A stretch of 60,000 nucleotides of DNA, taken from positions 66,357,554-66,417,553 of the forward strand of contig OX485803.1 in NCBI GenBank assembly GCA_950295325.1, written 5' to 3'. Both the position numbers and the translations under genes were made by a program. Below the pieces are notes generated by a model. It ran no database searches. It was given only the letters and a program-made list of their open reading frames with translations, and was not told where the DNA came from. Position 1 is the stretch's first letter; the number at the start of each line of letters is the position of its first letter. The DNA is from Polytrichum commune. Taxonomy: Eukaryota > Streptophyta > Polytrichopsida > Polytrichales > Polytrichaceae. Below are positions 23,713 through 36,100 of this stretch, in pieces.

Positions 23713-26148
23713 ATGACAGCAGCAGCGATGTCCTCGCTTTCAATCCTCGCCTTCCCCGCATCCCATTATGTGCGCCAAACCTCCATGACTGACCTTGAAT
23801 TTGGACTTCTTTGTTGTTTGCAGTTTGTGATCTTGATTCAAGCTGCCTACGCATGTGATTTTGTAAGAACAAGAGGGCTGAAGAAGAAGAAGAATAATGC
23901 AAGTTCCTTTAGGCTGGACAGGAGGACTGGCCTTGAATGTGGAATAGTTTGTTTCAACTGTCTTCTTTTGTATCATGTTCGGACAATTCGAGATGCACAG
24001 TTGGGTTCTAGTTCACCTCGCCATTTGGTTCCAATTGTCATCATGTTGAACTTTAGTGCTACAATCTACTAATCTGGATGGTCGAGTGTTAACTTTCGCA
24101 TGTGATTTTGTGAAAACAAGAAAGCTGAAGAAGAAGAATAATGCAAGGTGCCTTAGGCTGGACTTAAGATGACTGGCATTGTATGTTGAATTGTTTGTTC
24201 GACATTCTTATTTTGTACCATATCCGGACAAGTCGAAATGCACAGTTGGATTCTAATTAGCCTCGCCGTTTGATTCCAATTGTCGTCATGTTGGACTAAA
24301 GTGCCACAAACTCCTAATTTGGATGGCCGAGTGTTAACCTACGAATGTGATTTTTAGGGAAAGTAATAAGAGGGAAATAAGAAATAGGTTACCTACTCAT
24401 GCACATACATCGTCATGCCATGTCGACGTTGTTGACTCAATTTTCACAGCTCTCTACATCTGTCCTGTTGTTGTAGGTGAAGCTGAGGAGTCGCTCATCA
24501 ATTATCATTCACTCTGGACATCACAGTTGCTTGCCTGTGATGCGTGGCAAGCAACATGGTTCGAGGAGATCTGCTACAGACAGATTGCAATCACAGAACT
24601 TTGTAAGGACCCAAACCCTAACAAGAGCAGCAGCTACGGGGGAGCCCCAGGAGCAGAACCGGCAGTATTACATGGTGACTTACGGTAAGTCCCTTCCTAC
24701 GAAGCTTGTTACCTGGGTAGGCATGCTGCCAGAGCGATGTTGATGTTTGTTACTCTGGAATTGGGAATCCCACGGTTGGTTGATCTGAGGCCCCATTTAC
24801 ACTAGACCTCGAGTTGAGAGCTTGAACTTGCAATTTTCAGGAGTTTGATACTTGGAGTTGACAAGAGTTCATCCAAAGCTCAAATTATTGAGAGCTTGAC
24901 CAATCTTCAAGCTCTCAGTAGTTGTTTGAGCAAGTAAAAGTGACCATGCTCAAAGTGAGATATAAAGGGGGAAAGATACTAAACAAAGAAGCATTCATGA
25001 CATGCCAAAGAATGCTGGAAAGCCCATGGGCTTGGGGCACAAAACGAGCTATCGCCTTCGGATATTGACCAAGAGCTTGTTGTAATCATTCCACGTGGGA
25101 TTCATCGAGGTGTCCTCCAAGTGTTGTAAGCCCAGTCAAAAGGTGAAGCTCTCACGTTGAGAGCTCATGTGTAAAGTGGATATGAGTGAGCATGTATGCT
25201 CACGAGGCTCCCCGCGCATGAGAGGGCTCCTTTCTCCAAGCTCTCGAGTTCTAGTGTATAGTTGATATGAGATCAATAGTTTCCGTACTCTAAGAAGATT
25301 CTTGTTCCTTAAGAAAAAAGGCATGAAGTCCTCAAAAGTATAAGTGTTTGAAGTTCAAGGATGGCTTAAACCCAAGGCCAGCTTAAACATGATTCCATGA
25401 GAACTCTGAGGTTAAGCTGCCTAAGGGCGGAAAGGTTCTCAGATGGGTGACCCTCCTAGCACTACAATTTCGGTGCACCCCACCATTATGGTTAACTTGA
25501 AGATGTACTAACACCATAATTCATGCCAATCACAACATTGGAATCATCTCTCCCCTCTCTTGTGTGATTTGATGCTAGAATGAGTCTTGAGCAATGGTAC
25601 CTTGAATACACGTACTGCCACATTATCTTGCAATTGCTTTAAGATTATGCCACATTTCTAGCTGGTCGATGGTTTTACGTTTGTTTTTGTTGTGATCTTT
25701 GTGCAGATTATGTACCTGACATAGTTGAAAAACGGGAACCATGGCAAGCACAGCATAATGCTCTTGCAATGCAGTATCTGGACGAGGGCACTATGGTAGT
25801 GGGAGGTGCTGCTGGTTCACCAGTGGATGGGGCATTCTTGATTTTCCATGTCAATCATATTGAAGGTGAATTTTACTTGATGAACTTCAAATTATCACCA
25901 AGTGTGTATGTCTGTTGTAGTTCCAATAATATTGTGTGCTAAAGGCTAAAACCTGTCAAAGTTCGAAATTCACATCCTCCAGGGCTGTGCAAGACTATGC
26001 AATCTCATACTCATTTCCTCAAACTGGGTTGTTGTGTGTAGTGGTGCAGAAATTTGTTGACGAAGATCCCTATGTTCAAAATGATCTTGTCACTAAAGTT
26101 GACATTCGTCCCTACTTTGCTGTCCTTAGCTCTCAACTAAGGAGCTGA
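23713..26148 (+). CDS. YCII-domain (YciI-like) protein
   Basis: The model has exons 23713-23862, 24477-24684, 25707-25865 and 26042-26148, GT..AG introns throughout, and 207 residues. Exons 2-4 are firm: QYYMVTYD, YVPDIVEKREPWQAQHNALA, QYLDEGTMVVGGAAGSPVDG, AFLIFHV, FVDEDPYVQNDLVTKVDIRP. These match the YCII ferredoxin-like fold, including the conserved His in 'QAQHNALA' and the DPYV segment. The biochemical role of plant YCII proteins is not settled. Residues before QYYMV are rich in Ser/Arg and poor in acidic residues, like a plastid or mitochondrial transit peptide. Exon 1 is less certain: it uses ATG at 23713 and donor GTAAGA at 23863, but GT at 23770 keeps the same phase, and a start within exon 2 is possible. 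Intron 1 holds a tandem duplication and intron 2 a MITE. Confidence 0.85.
23851..24357 (+). repeat. Tandem duplication of about 247 bp in the YCII gene
   Basis: 'gcatgtgattttgt.a.aacaag' starts units at 23851 and 24098, and a third partial start lies at 24343. Units share 'ctgaagaagaagaa', 'ttaggctggac', 'attccaattgt' and 'gtcgagtgttaac' or close variants. The duplication overlaps the end of exon 1 and most of intron 1, so each copy begins with a potential splice-donor region, but only the first has GTAAGA. Confidence 0.85.
24789..25267. mobile_element. MITE family C (intronic)
   Basis: It lies in intron 2 of the YCII gene. The ends GGCCCCATTTACACTAGACC and the complement of CTAGTGTATAGTTGATA are imperfect inverted repeats continuing through 'tcgagttgagagcttg' / 'caagctctcgagtt'. 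TGA flanks both sides (24786-24788 and 25268-25270). The end design resembles families A, B and D. Confidence 0.7.
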
Positions 26149-26225
26149 TATATAGGCAATTGAGAAAAAATTTGGCAACCTAGTTTGCAACTCAAGTTTT
26201 CATCAAACTGGGTTGTTGTGTGTAG

Positions 26226-26333
26226 TTGTGCAGAAATTTTGTTGATGAAGATCATTATATACAAAATGATCTTGTCATGAAAGTTGATATCCATTCCTAC
26301 CCTGTTGTCCCGAGGTCTCAACTAAGGTGGTGA
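26226..26333 (+). pseudogene. Decayed tandem copy of the last YCII exon
   Basis: This copy repeats exon 4 and its acceptor ('gggttgttgtgtgtag') 184 bp downstream. One extra T in 'gaaattttgttg' shifts the frame and creates an early stop. Several other substitutions also occur, for example the GATCCC of exon 4 is GATCAT here. The original exon is intact and ends the gene, so this copy is most likely in the 3' UTR or downstream DNA. Confidence 0.88.
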
Positions 26334-26385
26334 CAAATAGGTCAATAGGAAGGAAATTTGCAACCAAGTTGCATGACCTGTTCCA

Positions 26386-29130
26386 TTGACAATTTAGTTC
26401 CCAGATTAACAAAGTTGCTGCATCTTTTATGGCAGTTTTGAACAGTCCTACATTATTTAGTGTTTTGGATGCCCAATATCCAACAAAGGAAGAATAAGTG
26501 AGTCATGGCATGTCGTGGTTGTCTGTCAATACTGGCTTTGTGCGTTACTTTCTTAAAGAGCTCATCTTACCTCACACATCTTTGTGGATGCCTAAACGTA
26601 ATTTCTATGTGGGATTCAAGTGGGTCTCAAGCAATGGAATTGCTCCATGTGTTAACATAAATAGATTCAGAGAGTTTTTTTCAAAGCTGAACCAGAAAGC
26701 ACTCTAGTATGGCAGTCACAAGGGGAAGGAAAGGAGAACTTATTAAGGTACTTGGACTTCCATCATCATAATTTATTGAGGATGCATTGTGGTGGCTGCG
26801 CCATGCATTTTTTGGGTACTATCAAAAAGATGATCCTTGCCATGCAAAATCAGCTGCCAAGGTTGAAGACAAATCTGACAAATCTTGCTCAGATTGCACA
26901 AAACTATATCTGATTTGTGAATCAGTGACCAAATGCAGTTTTGATGGAAATTCTTGCTTGCGTGTAAAATTTCTCTGATGCATTAGAATCTCAAGCTTTT
27001 AGAGCAGTTTTGATAATTCCACTTGCTCTTGTATTAATTTAACTGATGCATGGTCATGGGAAGGTAGACTCTGCCTTTAACAGCCTGTGTTAAATCTTGT
27101 GAGCTTTAATGACCATGACATGAAAAGTTGACTCTCAAAAAGAGGATTTCTTTTTGGAACCTGGGACAAATTTATACATGGTTCCTCACAAGAGTGCCAC
27201 AGTGATGGCTGACGGCAGTAATGAAAGTTGTGCATGAACGTTGTTTCAATGAAGGGTCCTCGTGCAAAATTGGAGTCAGTAGATGATATGGTGTTGATAT
27301 GTTTCAAGTCTTTGGGGAATAAAATATTGATGATGGTGTTGTTGATGTAGATTACAATGTATTCAAAGAAGAGAAAATCATTGAGTATTAACATTCAGGA
27401 GGTTGTTGACAATATACATGACAATAAACGATGCTTGTACATGTACGTGGCTCGTGAAAAATGCTAACTGGGCTAACATTCACACTTAGCTGGACAGTTA
27501 AACAGCTGAACGTTTGGTTATATTTTCAATGAAACTCTCTGGACCACGAGGTTGTTCAAAACTGTCCATTTGTCTTAGTCATGCAAAGAACTAGATGAGA
27601 GAGCTCACTATCAAATTTGGATATACTAACTGGGCTATGTGTATTGTCAACAATATACATGGCTTTGTCCATTGAAATCTTGTACATGTACACTATCTTC
27701 TCATTTCTTTCATATCCTGGGCTTCTTCATGCACAAAGGGAAGTGATTGATGAAAGTTTAAGATTTTGGGCCTTACACTATTCACCAAATGGGAGGGCAC
27801 ACTAACTTTTCATACTCGTAGCACTTGGGTGCACAAAAGGAACACTAATTGTGACTATAAATAAAAAAGTATACACAAGGCTAGGGTATTCTTTTGCCTA
27901 GCAATGTAGATATTTGAAGCTCTATGAAACACTGGAGATGGTGATGAACTTTATAGCAAGGACATGCATATATATATAGGCTATTACAAACAATTAAGAA
28001 GAATTATCGAAGGATTTCTACATACAAATATTGGAGGCCTATTTTTTTGTTTGCAAGTGTATGTATGGAATAATCTGAAGCTCTTTTATATTCAATATCA
28101 TAGTCACCAATTTACAATTTGTAATAAAAAAATAACTCAGAAAATTTGAAGGAAGGGAAATATATATGTAAATAAATAAAAAATCAGAAGTGGAAATAGT
28201 GTTGAATTAGGGTCAAGGTGAAGAACTTATGATTTAAATCCGCAGTTATATTGTAAATATATATTTATAATTCTAGCAACCCACCTTGCCTTCCGGCCCT
28301 TCCCCTACTAGGTCTAAGCCCTTGTTTCCCCCTGCTAAGGCTAGAGTAAACGTGCCTAATTCAGTTACAAGTCTTAATCTGACACATGTATTTAGAGTGG
28401 TATTTGGTTAGGAGCAAAAGCAAGAACAAATACAAGGAAGACATGTGTTTAAAAGAGATTGGATTAAGTGTTCAAAATATGATAATCATTCTAGGTTCAA
28501 TAATGAAAATAATTTGGGAAGAGGGGGGGGGGGGGGGTATAAGACCATTAGATGAGCACAAAAATCTTCACTTTGGTATTGACTTAGATATTCATATGAG
28601 CTACGAAAATCATGAGGAAAGTGGATATGGCCTTGATTTGGATTTGCCAACCATCTTGTACTAATCGCGTGTTTCATATCCTAGGTGAAGTGGGCTAGTC
28701 GGAAAAAGTAACCATTTTAAGACCCCATCTACCTTGAGGCGCCTAATTGAAGCCCCTTCCAAGTTGCAAGTCTCCAGCTCCTACTCTCTCTCTCTCTCTA
28801 TATTTTTTCTAATTAGTGTGGGTTATTGTCCAGAGTTACATGTTGCTGTAACTTTTCAACGACATTATCATTTCTTACCAACTAATTGATATCATATTCT
28901 TCAATGTGCATACTAACAACTTATGTTTTTGGGCAAAACAAATAATAATCTAAGGGAAAATGTTATAACAATATGTAACTCCAAATGGTAACCCACACTT
29001 ATTAGACAAAACAATGCAGTGGAGAGCTAACTAGGTTAAGCAAACTAACCCTCCATGGCACCCCTGCTAAGCTACCCTTGTCCACGCCACCTGACGGCCC
29101 TTTGCCCATTGTCTTGGGAGATTTTTGGAC
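26386..29130. other. Region downstream of the YCII gene
   Basis: Pieces at about 26660-26910 and 27240-27360 read like degraded protein sequence in broken frames (for example 'QGEGKENLLRYLDF', 'KGPRAKLESVDDM'). They do not assemble and I do not recognise them. A G homopolymer lies at 28523-28537 and a short CT microsatellite near 28783. The segment 28383-28545 is similar to 45428-45560. No gene is called. Confidence 0.4.
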
Positions 29131-29297
29131 ATAATCGGTCGGGATCCTAGTGTTTTCAAGTCCAACCGGTTACATGTTGTGATTTTTTCGGTTTTTCTTC
29201 ATTAAATTGAAGTATATTCTAGAAATTCCTCTAAAATGATCGTTAATTTTTTTGAAGCCTGGAACTTCAACTAGTTATTTTTCAAATACAACCGGTT
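29131..29297 (+). repeat. Dispersed repeat G, copy 2
   Basis: It reads 'tccaaccggttacatgttgt' .. 'aaattcctctaaaatgatcg' .. 'acttcaactagttattt' .. 'aaccggttcg'. The order and spacing match the copies at 49510 and (reversed) 30137, 52591 and 57531. Confidence 0.8.
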
Positions 29298-30012
29298 CGT
29301 ATGAAACTAAGATAGATGAGGCTAATTTGGTTAGCTTTCTTAATCAGATACCTATTTTTGGTTCCAAATCATCGGTATAATTTTATTTATAATGGTGGGT
29401 GAGTAATACATGGTGATTTAGCCATCACCTTGATGATATTGAGATAGTTACCTTTACAAAAGTCAAAACTATGCCCACCATCCTTCATAATAAGTGCTAT
29501 TCACCGAGCTATGACACGCTTGATTTTTGTGCCCGAGGTGGGCAAATTGGGAAATGACAACTTGGGCAAATTAGGAGGCAATAGGTGGTTGTGAGGTGCC
29601 AACCAACTTGTATTGTGGGTATTATATAATGAAAAAAATAATTTGGCAAGATCTTATCTTACATGTGACCACTTTAGAGACATGACAAAACCAATATTGG
29701 CATTAAATTTGGTTTTCATTGGCAAATGACCCATGTAGAATCTACTAATGAAGTTGTCCACTTACAAAACATTGAACGATAAAAGATCTTTGCCCCCCCC
29801 CCCCCCCCTTATAACACCACATTGGAAGTAGAGAATCTTTGATTGCAGAGCCTAGATCAACACCTTCCTCAACTCTTATTTTAGCGATTTCAAATTCTTT
29901 GATCATGATTCACAATTGCTATCTTGCTCAAGCTTTTGATGCTTGAATCCATTGGTTGGATGATTCCATAGAGTTGGAGGTGTCCACATTAACCTCAACT
30001 ACCTTAGCTACC
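29298..30012. other. Intergenic, no gene seen
   Basis: AT-rich DNA with a C16 homopolymer at 29793-29808. No frame or repeat end is supported. Confidence 0.5.
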
Positions 30013-30122
30013 GGTTCTCCCCGTTCATTGCTTTTACCCAGACAACCCTGCCAGCCGTTTGGTCCCTTAGACCCAATCCGACAGCGGGTAGGCACCATGC
30101 CCAACAATGAACAGGGAGAACC
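30013..30122. mobile_element. Short inverted-repeat element beside repeat G
   Basis: GGTTCTCCCCGTTCATTG faces CAATGAACAGGGAGAACC, an 18-bp inverted repeat with one mismatch, around a GC-richer centre. Similar single 'cggttctcccc' ends occur near repeat G at 13846 and in element H at 5736, and a variant near 49699. It may therefore be the terminus of the element that carries repeat G. Confidence 0.65.
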
Positions 30123-30136
30123 AACAATCACGTATA

Positions 30137-30310
30137 GATGAACTGGCTGAATTTGAGAAATCACCGATTGAAGCTTAAAACTTTAGGAAAATTACCAATC
30201 ATTTTAGAGGAATCTATGCAATACGTCTCAAATTAATGCAGAAAGTTCAAAAGATCAGAACATGTAACCGGTTTGAGTTGGAAAGATTTTGACCGATTAT
30301 GCCCAAAAAT
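30137..30310 (-). repeat. Dispersed repeat G, copy 3
   Basis: This is a reverse-orientation copy: 'accaatcattttagaggaat', 'cgtctcaaattaatgcag', 'aacatgtaaccggttt', 'gaccgattatgccc'. It is non-coding; the frame on the plus strand at 29956-30141 is a shadow. Confidence 0.78.
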
Positions 30311-30515
30311 CTCCCTAGACATTGATGCCCAACTCCACACGAGGTCCCCAATGGTGTGGCTAGGCCTAAGGTAGAGGTAGCTAATCCGGCCCCTATCTAA
30401 ATATGTCCCTAGGTCACCTACCCATTTCAATACCTTAATGCAACCTAAATATGTCATCACTATAAGTATGTAGCTCAAGGGTTGGTTTGGAGTGAGTTGA
30501 CTGATTTCCCACATA

Positions 30516-30853
30516 GGGTCACTTCACACATGAGTCAAGGGCCGTGACCATGTAATTGTGAGGGCCCTTGATTCTCATTCAAAGGATGTACCATTGACAT
30601 GGTCTGCCAGAATGTATGTTAGGCCTATCTCTTGGAGGTGGACCTAATGCAAATTCTACCAGACCATGAAATATAATTTAAAGTTTGCCATGTAGGAATC
30701 CGTGTGGACTTTTCATCTACAATCAATTCTTTAGGCCCTAAGGCCTTCACCTTCTAGTATGAAGTGAACTTGGATGGTCTCAACTTATTTGACCGATGAG
30801 AGATCTTAAGATGCAATGGTTTGGGCCCTTCGGTCTCAAATGTGAAGTGGCCC
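30516..30853. mobile_element. MITE family A, copy 5 (short)
   Basis: It starts GGGTCACTTCACACATGAGT and ends CAAATGTGAAGTGGCCC. Internal phrases 'ggtctgccagaatgta' and 'ttggatggtctc' match the longer copies, but it is only about 338 bp, so it is internally deleted. The flanking triplets are ATA and TTA. Confidence 0.78.
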
Positions 30854-30856
30854 TTA

Positions 30857-33129
30857 GTGATGTTGGTCATTGATTGGACATCTTAGTGGTTACTTGGGGT
30901 CAACAAAGGCTAATTGGGAAGTGCAGTTAGCTAGGTTTAATGACATATGATACATGAGATGACAAATATTGTCGAAGTTAGTAAGTGGTGTGTTGGCTTG
31001 TTGACGGATTGTGCCATAATGGGTTAGTTCATAGAGTTCACGGGACCGTTTTTGCGCCCACATACTAGAAACACGGACAAACAGTTTGAGGTTGTGGCAT
31101 GCCAACTCAAGGGTAGGACGGGCCAAGAAAAGGCTCAGTGTGGATGGATTGACCCTTGATGTTAATTGAGACCACATTGTGGACCGGAGCTCGGGGTGGA
31201 GCTAAGTGTACACATTTTGAAAGAGATTTTTTTTTTGGGGAAAGTGTGCAAGGTTTACTTTAAAATGATGTTTTGAAAGTAGATTTGGGCTTACCATGTT
31301 ATTTATGGTTCTTCATTGAGCTCATGATCAACCTCCTAACCTATGAATGATCTTCCCAATGGAATTGTTGTATTCACAAAAAATTAGACTTTCGATCCTC
31401 AAATGATGTTTATCCTCAAAAAAGAGTTGTTGGAAATATTTTTCTCTATTCACTAAAGAAGGTTGGAATTTAAGACTAAGTTGAAATTCTCTTACTATTA
31501 TTTTCCAAAGAATTAACATAAATTAATCCAAAATAAATTAAAATTTTATTAATTTCGTATCAAATATGGTTTGTGAATCGCCAAGAGAATTATTTATGTA
31601 TAATTAATAATCTGAAAAAAATTATCATCTCAAATGAATAGAATGACAAGTTTTCAATTCCATTAACAAACGATGTCCACACTCTATACATATCATCATT
31701 TTTTTATTTTTTTATTTTTTGCATTTGAATATACATCACAAGTCTTCATAAGATGAATATATGTACCAAAAAAATCCACAAAAGTCCATATAATCTCCAT
31801 AACATGAAAATTTTCATAAGTTTTTGCTCTGAAAACACTTTTTATGACGCTCACAACCTTATATAAAAGATTCAATCATACAAATCGGTTCTTTGACTTT
31901 GTGTCAACACTATTTCTTCATGAATGTTTCATATAGCAAGCTTGCAAATTTCACATCGTGAGTCATCTTGAAAATTCAAAATCATTAGAAGACGCTTTGC
32001 AGTAGGTAGTGGCCTAGTCAAGGCCCCCTACAACGGCAATGAGAAGCTACTACTCGTGGTGAAAAATAGTTGCCTATTGTGTTCAAGTTGTGATGAATAT
32101 ATTTATTATTTTTAGGTGACAATGTGGTTTACATACATGCCATCTCCTATACAATTTGGATGCTATAAGGGTTGGCTTACCCATCCTCTACCGTTTCTTT
32201 CTTTTGAAACTCTTTGAAGCACTCTTGACTCATTTCCAGTTTTCTAGATTACCCCAATCAGCTTCATTTGGACTGGCTCTACTCTTTATACCAGTGAAGC
32301 ACCAACATCTAGGCTATCATGGCAACAAGATTTGTGAACTAAAGATGTTGGTGCTTTACGCTGGATTACTCGCTATATGTGCTTCGCACCGCAATCCCAA
32401 ATTTTATTCATTTGTAGCTCTAATTTGATGGACCACACCAGCTGGGGTTGCTGCTGTGAGCATTGATAAGCTACATGAGGAGGTTCGGGATCTTGCTTTT
32501 GATGAGCTAAGGTAAGTAATTTGCTAGAGTTGCAGGAGGTTACAAAAACAGTTCATAAAATCTATCTCCATTGTGATGTCTTGAATGCACAAGGCTATAT
32601 AACAATAATACCCATAAACATATTAAATCCCTTCAAGTTGGGGTTTTGAGAAGGGAGATATGCCGTTGAAAAAAATTCAGTCCACAGCTTCGGTGATGTT
32701 TAGGCCAACAGCTCTGTTGAATTTCAGCAGCAATAATGCTACCATGTTGACACTATTGGAGAATTTCAGAAGGGTTATCGTGAGATTTAGGCAGTTGTTA
32801 CTATTGCCACAGAAGTTGTTCCAGATTCACAAAACACATTTCAGTCATCAGTAACTCTCAAGACAAGTATATCCCGATTTCATTCAACCCTATATTTCTA
32901 TATCAACATCTCTTCTATGTACAAGGTTCGTTCGTTCGTGCCTGCCAGCTTTTGGACCTCACAAAAACTGAACTGCAAACCTCAATTGTGAGGTATATAG
33001 TGCTGCATCAGTAAGAACAAATTGATGTTTTCTCTCCTATGTCCCAAATTTAACTATTCTCTGATGTGGTCCTGAATGAAGACCAACAATTCAATGTACT
33101 AAATTTGCAAAATTGTCGTGGCCACATAC
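30857..33129. other. Intergenic and 3' flank of the channel gene
   Basis: 32440-32515 in one frame reads AGVAAVSIDKLHEEVRDLAF followed by a plausible GTAAGT donor, which could be one exon of an unrecognised or decayed gene. 32650-32850 looks like broken coding sequence with stops. I cannot join them. The last few hundred bases before 33130 are probably 3' UTR of the minus-strand channel gene. Confidence 0.4.
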
Positions 33130-36100
33130 TTATGCGGTCTTCGTCGTCTTGTCGAGGTCTCGAATGTGAACCTCCTGGGTGGGAAGATGATACTCGATGT
33201 TCAATTCCTCAAACAACTTTTTCATTTCCCACAACAAGTCCGATCGGCGACTGACCTTCTCTCCAAAATCCTGGTGATTCATAGTATGCGACAAGCCCAA
33301 ACAAAGCTTCATTTTGTTCACCTCCACCAGGTCCAGCACCAGCATACTGAATGAGGGTTTCCAGTGGTGGGGCTTGGCTGCAATGTACTTTCCAATCCTG
33401 TCCTTCAGTTGGGCAATTTTCTCTGCTGGAGTGCTGGAGTGGACAATGAATTCAAAGCTGTCACCCATGTCTGGACTACGGTAGAAGTTCTGGATAGGCT
33501 TTGTTGCCAGCACAGAATTTGGATACCACACTTTGGCACTGAAGTCGCCTATGAACACAGTTGTCAATATGTTCATCTCCTCAACTACCATCTATTGATA
33601 GTCCACAAACCACAACCATCATCAGCTGTCATTTTTTGAAGCATCAAATATGAAGTTGATTAGGGTTTTAGAATTTAAGGGTTTAGGTTTTAGTGTTTCA
33701 AATTTCAAACATTATATCCAATACAACATACAGCCCCGACAGGTTTACCCCCCCCCCCCCCCCCTCAAGTAAATCAGGAATTATACTCGCAAATCAGTGA
33801 GAGATGATCAACTTAGGTACCTGAACTCCATCAATCAAGCACCGATCGCCAACATCAAAAGGATGCATGACGAAGAGGAAGATGATCGCTTCAAAGACAG
33901 TTTTGCACGTGTTTCCAAACACAAAGACGACGAGCAGCATTTGTGATGATATGAACACCAACAGTTGGGTGGTTGCGATTCCAAGGATCAACAACCATAT
34001 CACAATGACCACCAAAGTGAGGACCACATTGATGATGCGGTGGAGCTTGTTCACAGCAGTCTTTGTGTCACTAAGTGAAAGTGCCAAAGCCCGTCTTTCT
34101 CGGTAGACATTGATCTGCAGTCCGGAGCCAAAGTAATCAGAACAAGAAATCCCCGATTGGGCAACACTCCTGTCAGTAGTCCTTTCACAATAAGAAGAGA
34201 TAAGCCCTCGACGGTGACAGCATCAAAAAACCTTTGGCAAGACGGATAAAAGAAGAAAAGGCACGTCGCCATCTCCCCAAAATAGATTAGGTCAAAAGAT
34301 TATCGAGAACTTACAACATAGCTCTTCAATGCTTGGGGAGTAATTTTTCCAGTCTCCAGAGCGCCATCAAATAGTGGCCATGCACGAGCGACTTCGTTTG
34401 GACCCATGAATCGCAGCAGATCTTCCTCCGAAATATATCTGTGATGTGTACATTTTAGTTCTCCATTACAGATGGAACAGCTGATAATGAATATGGGGAA
34501 AGTCAGAAATGAGGATGGAAACCATGGGTATTGTACAAGTGTAAGCACATCGTGCATCTGGTTGTACAGAATTTAGATCAGCAAGAATTCAAAAATAAAA
34601 ATAAAATAAAAAGAATTGCACAATGGCCAAAGCAAGGGAAGTTGCTTACTTGCAGCCAGGCTTGGTAACATTTTGGAACACCTGTTTGGCAGCAATTTTT
34701 GCCTCATGCTCGCTTGTGATTTCGGTCTCCGAAGAAACTGCACTTGAGTAAACTTGGTCATCGAAGTTGTGGGTGAGAGTGGCCACTCCAGTGTGTTTCA
34801 CTAAGTTGATCAGCCTCTTCATATTCCAAGCTGAGATGTTCTTTTGGCTCAGCTTGTTAAGCTTATCAATGGTCATGACCGCATCGGCGTTAGGCTCCTC
34901 CGCTCGAGAAATGATTCCACTTCTCGGTCTCGAATCCGACTTCCGCCCAGAGTTCACATGGTCGGTCAACCCAGGGGCGAAGGCTCCTGCCTTGCGTAAT
35001 CCAGCAACCTCGGCATCTATAGCTTTCTGGTCATTCACAATCTGTTGCAATTCAATTGCGGGAGGACCAGAAAGAGTCTCCAATACATACTGGTTGAAAA
35101 GGGAATCTCGAATCCTCTCGAAATAGGTGCCCATGTGAAAGGAGGATGCCAGCACCTTCACCAAAAAGGTTTTCACCACCACAAGTGCAGCTCCTAAGAG
35201 AAAACATTGCAACACCTTGGTGATGTAAACTAAAGCACTCGTAGCTTGCTGCGCACGAGCTCTGAACATCAGATGCCATGCGACCAGCACAAATCCCAAC
35301 CACATGCAGTTCTGTACACCTCGCCGTAAGGCATATACAAAATACAAAACCCTTTTTCGAAGTAAAAAGTTCCGCTCTATGAAGAACACTAAGATACGGA
35401 TTATCCAGTCAGATAGAAGGCGGCCGCAAACCACAACAACCACCAAAGTCACCCACTTCCATAGCTCCAAACCCCACACTGTCACTTCCCTGAGTCTCGG
35501 GATGACGGTGCTGCATACCAAGCCTCCGGCCAAGACAATCAATGCAATCCACTCCAAGCAAACAATCCAATTCCATTTGTTTCCTTTGAACTTTTCAGGC
35601 AAGTCCACATCCTTAAAAGGATCCTCCTCCTCCTCCGTCACTTTACCCAAGAACCCTGTTCGCCCTATAATCCCCGACCGGAGCTGCTGCGACCTGAGTT
35701 GCCCGGACCGGCCTCTGTGATTCCCCCCTGCCATCATTCCTGACCTCAAAGGCTCTCGAGGAATTGGTGGCTCCGCCAAACGAGATTTCATTCTACTAAA
35801 AGTCTGCGTGTCTCGTGTCGTTGGTGATTTGATGATTTCTTCTTCGGCAGCTGACCCCACCTTGTCAGAAGTGGCCTCTGGGCTTCTGCTAGTCGGCCTC
35901 CGAGACCGTAATCCATCTCTACCTGCACTTCCTGGTGGACTGTCGTCACGGAGTCCCCTTGGTGAGTCAGTACCATTACTACCCGATGACCTAACAGCTT
36001 CGTGAAGCTGAATGGATGGCAATGGTGCGGAAGGAGACACAAAAGGCTCAGCAAACTGTGACTTTTGGGCCATGTCCTCAATACCAACCCCATTCTCTCG

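Noticed and set aside
26498-26978. Two frames downstream of the YCII gene
   Set aside because: Neither has splice context or known motifs. A different frame over the same DNA looks equally coding-like but is broken.
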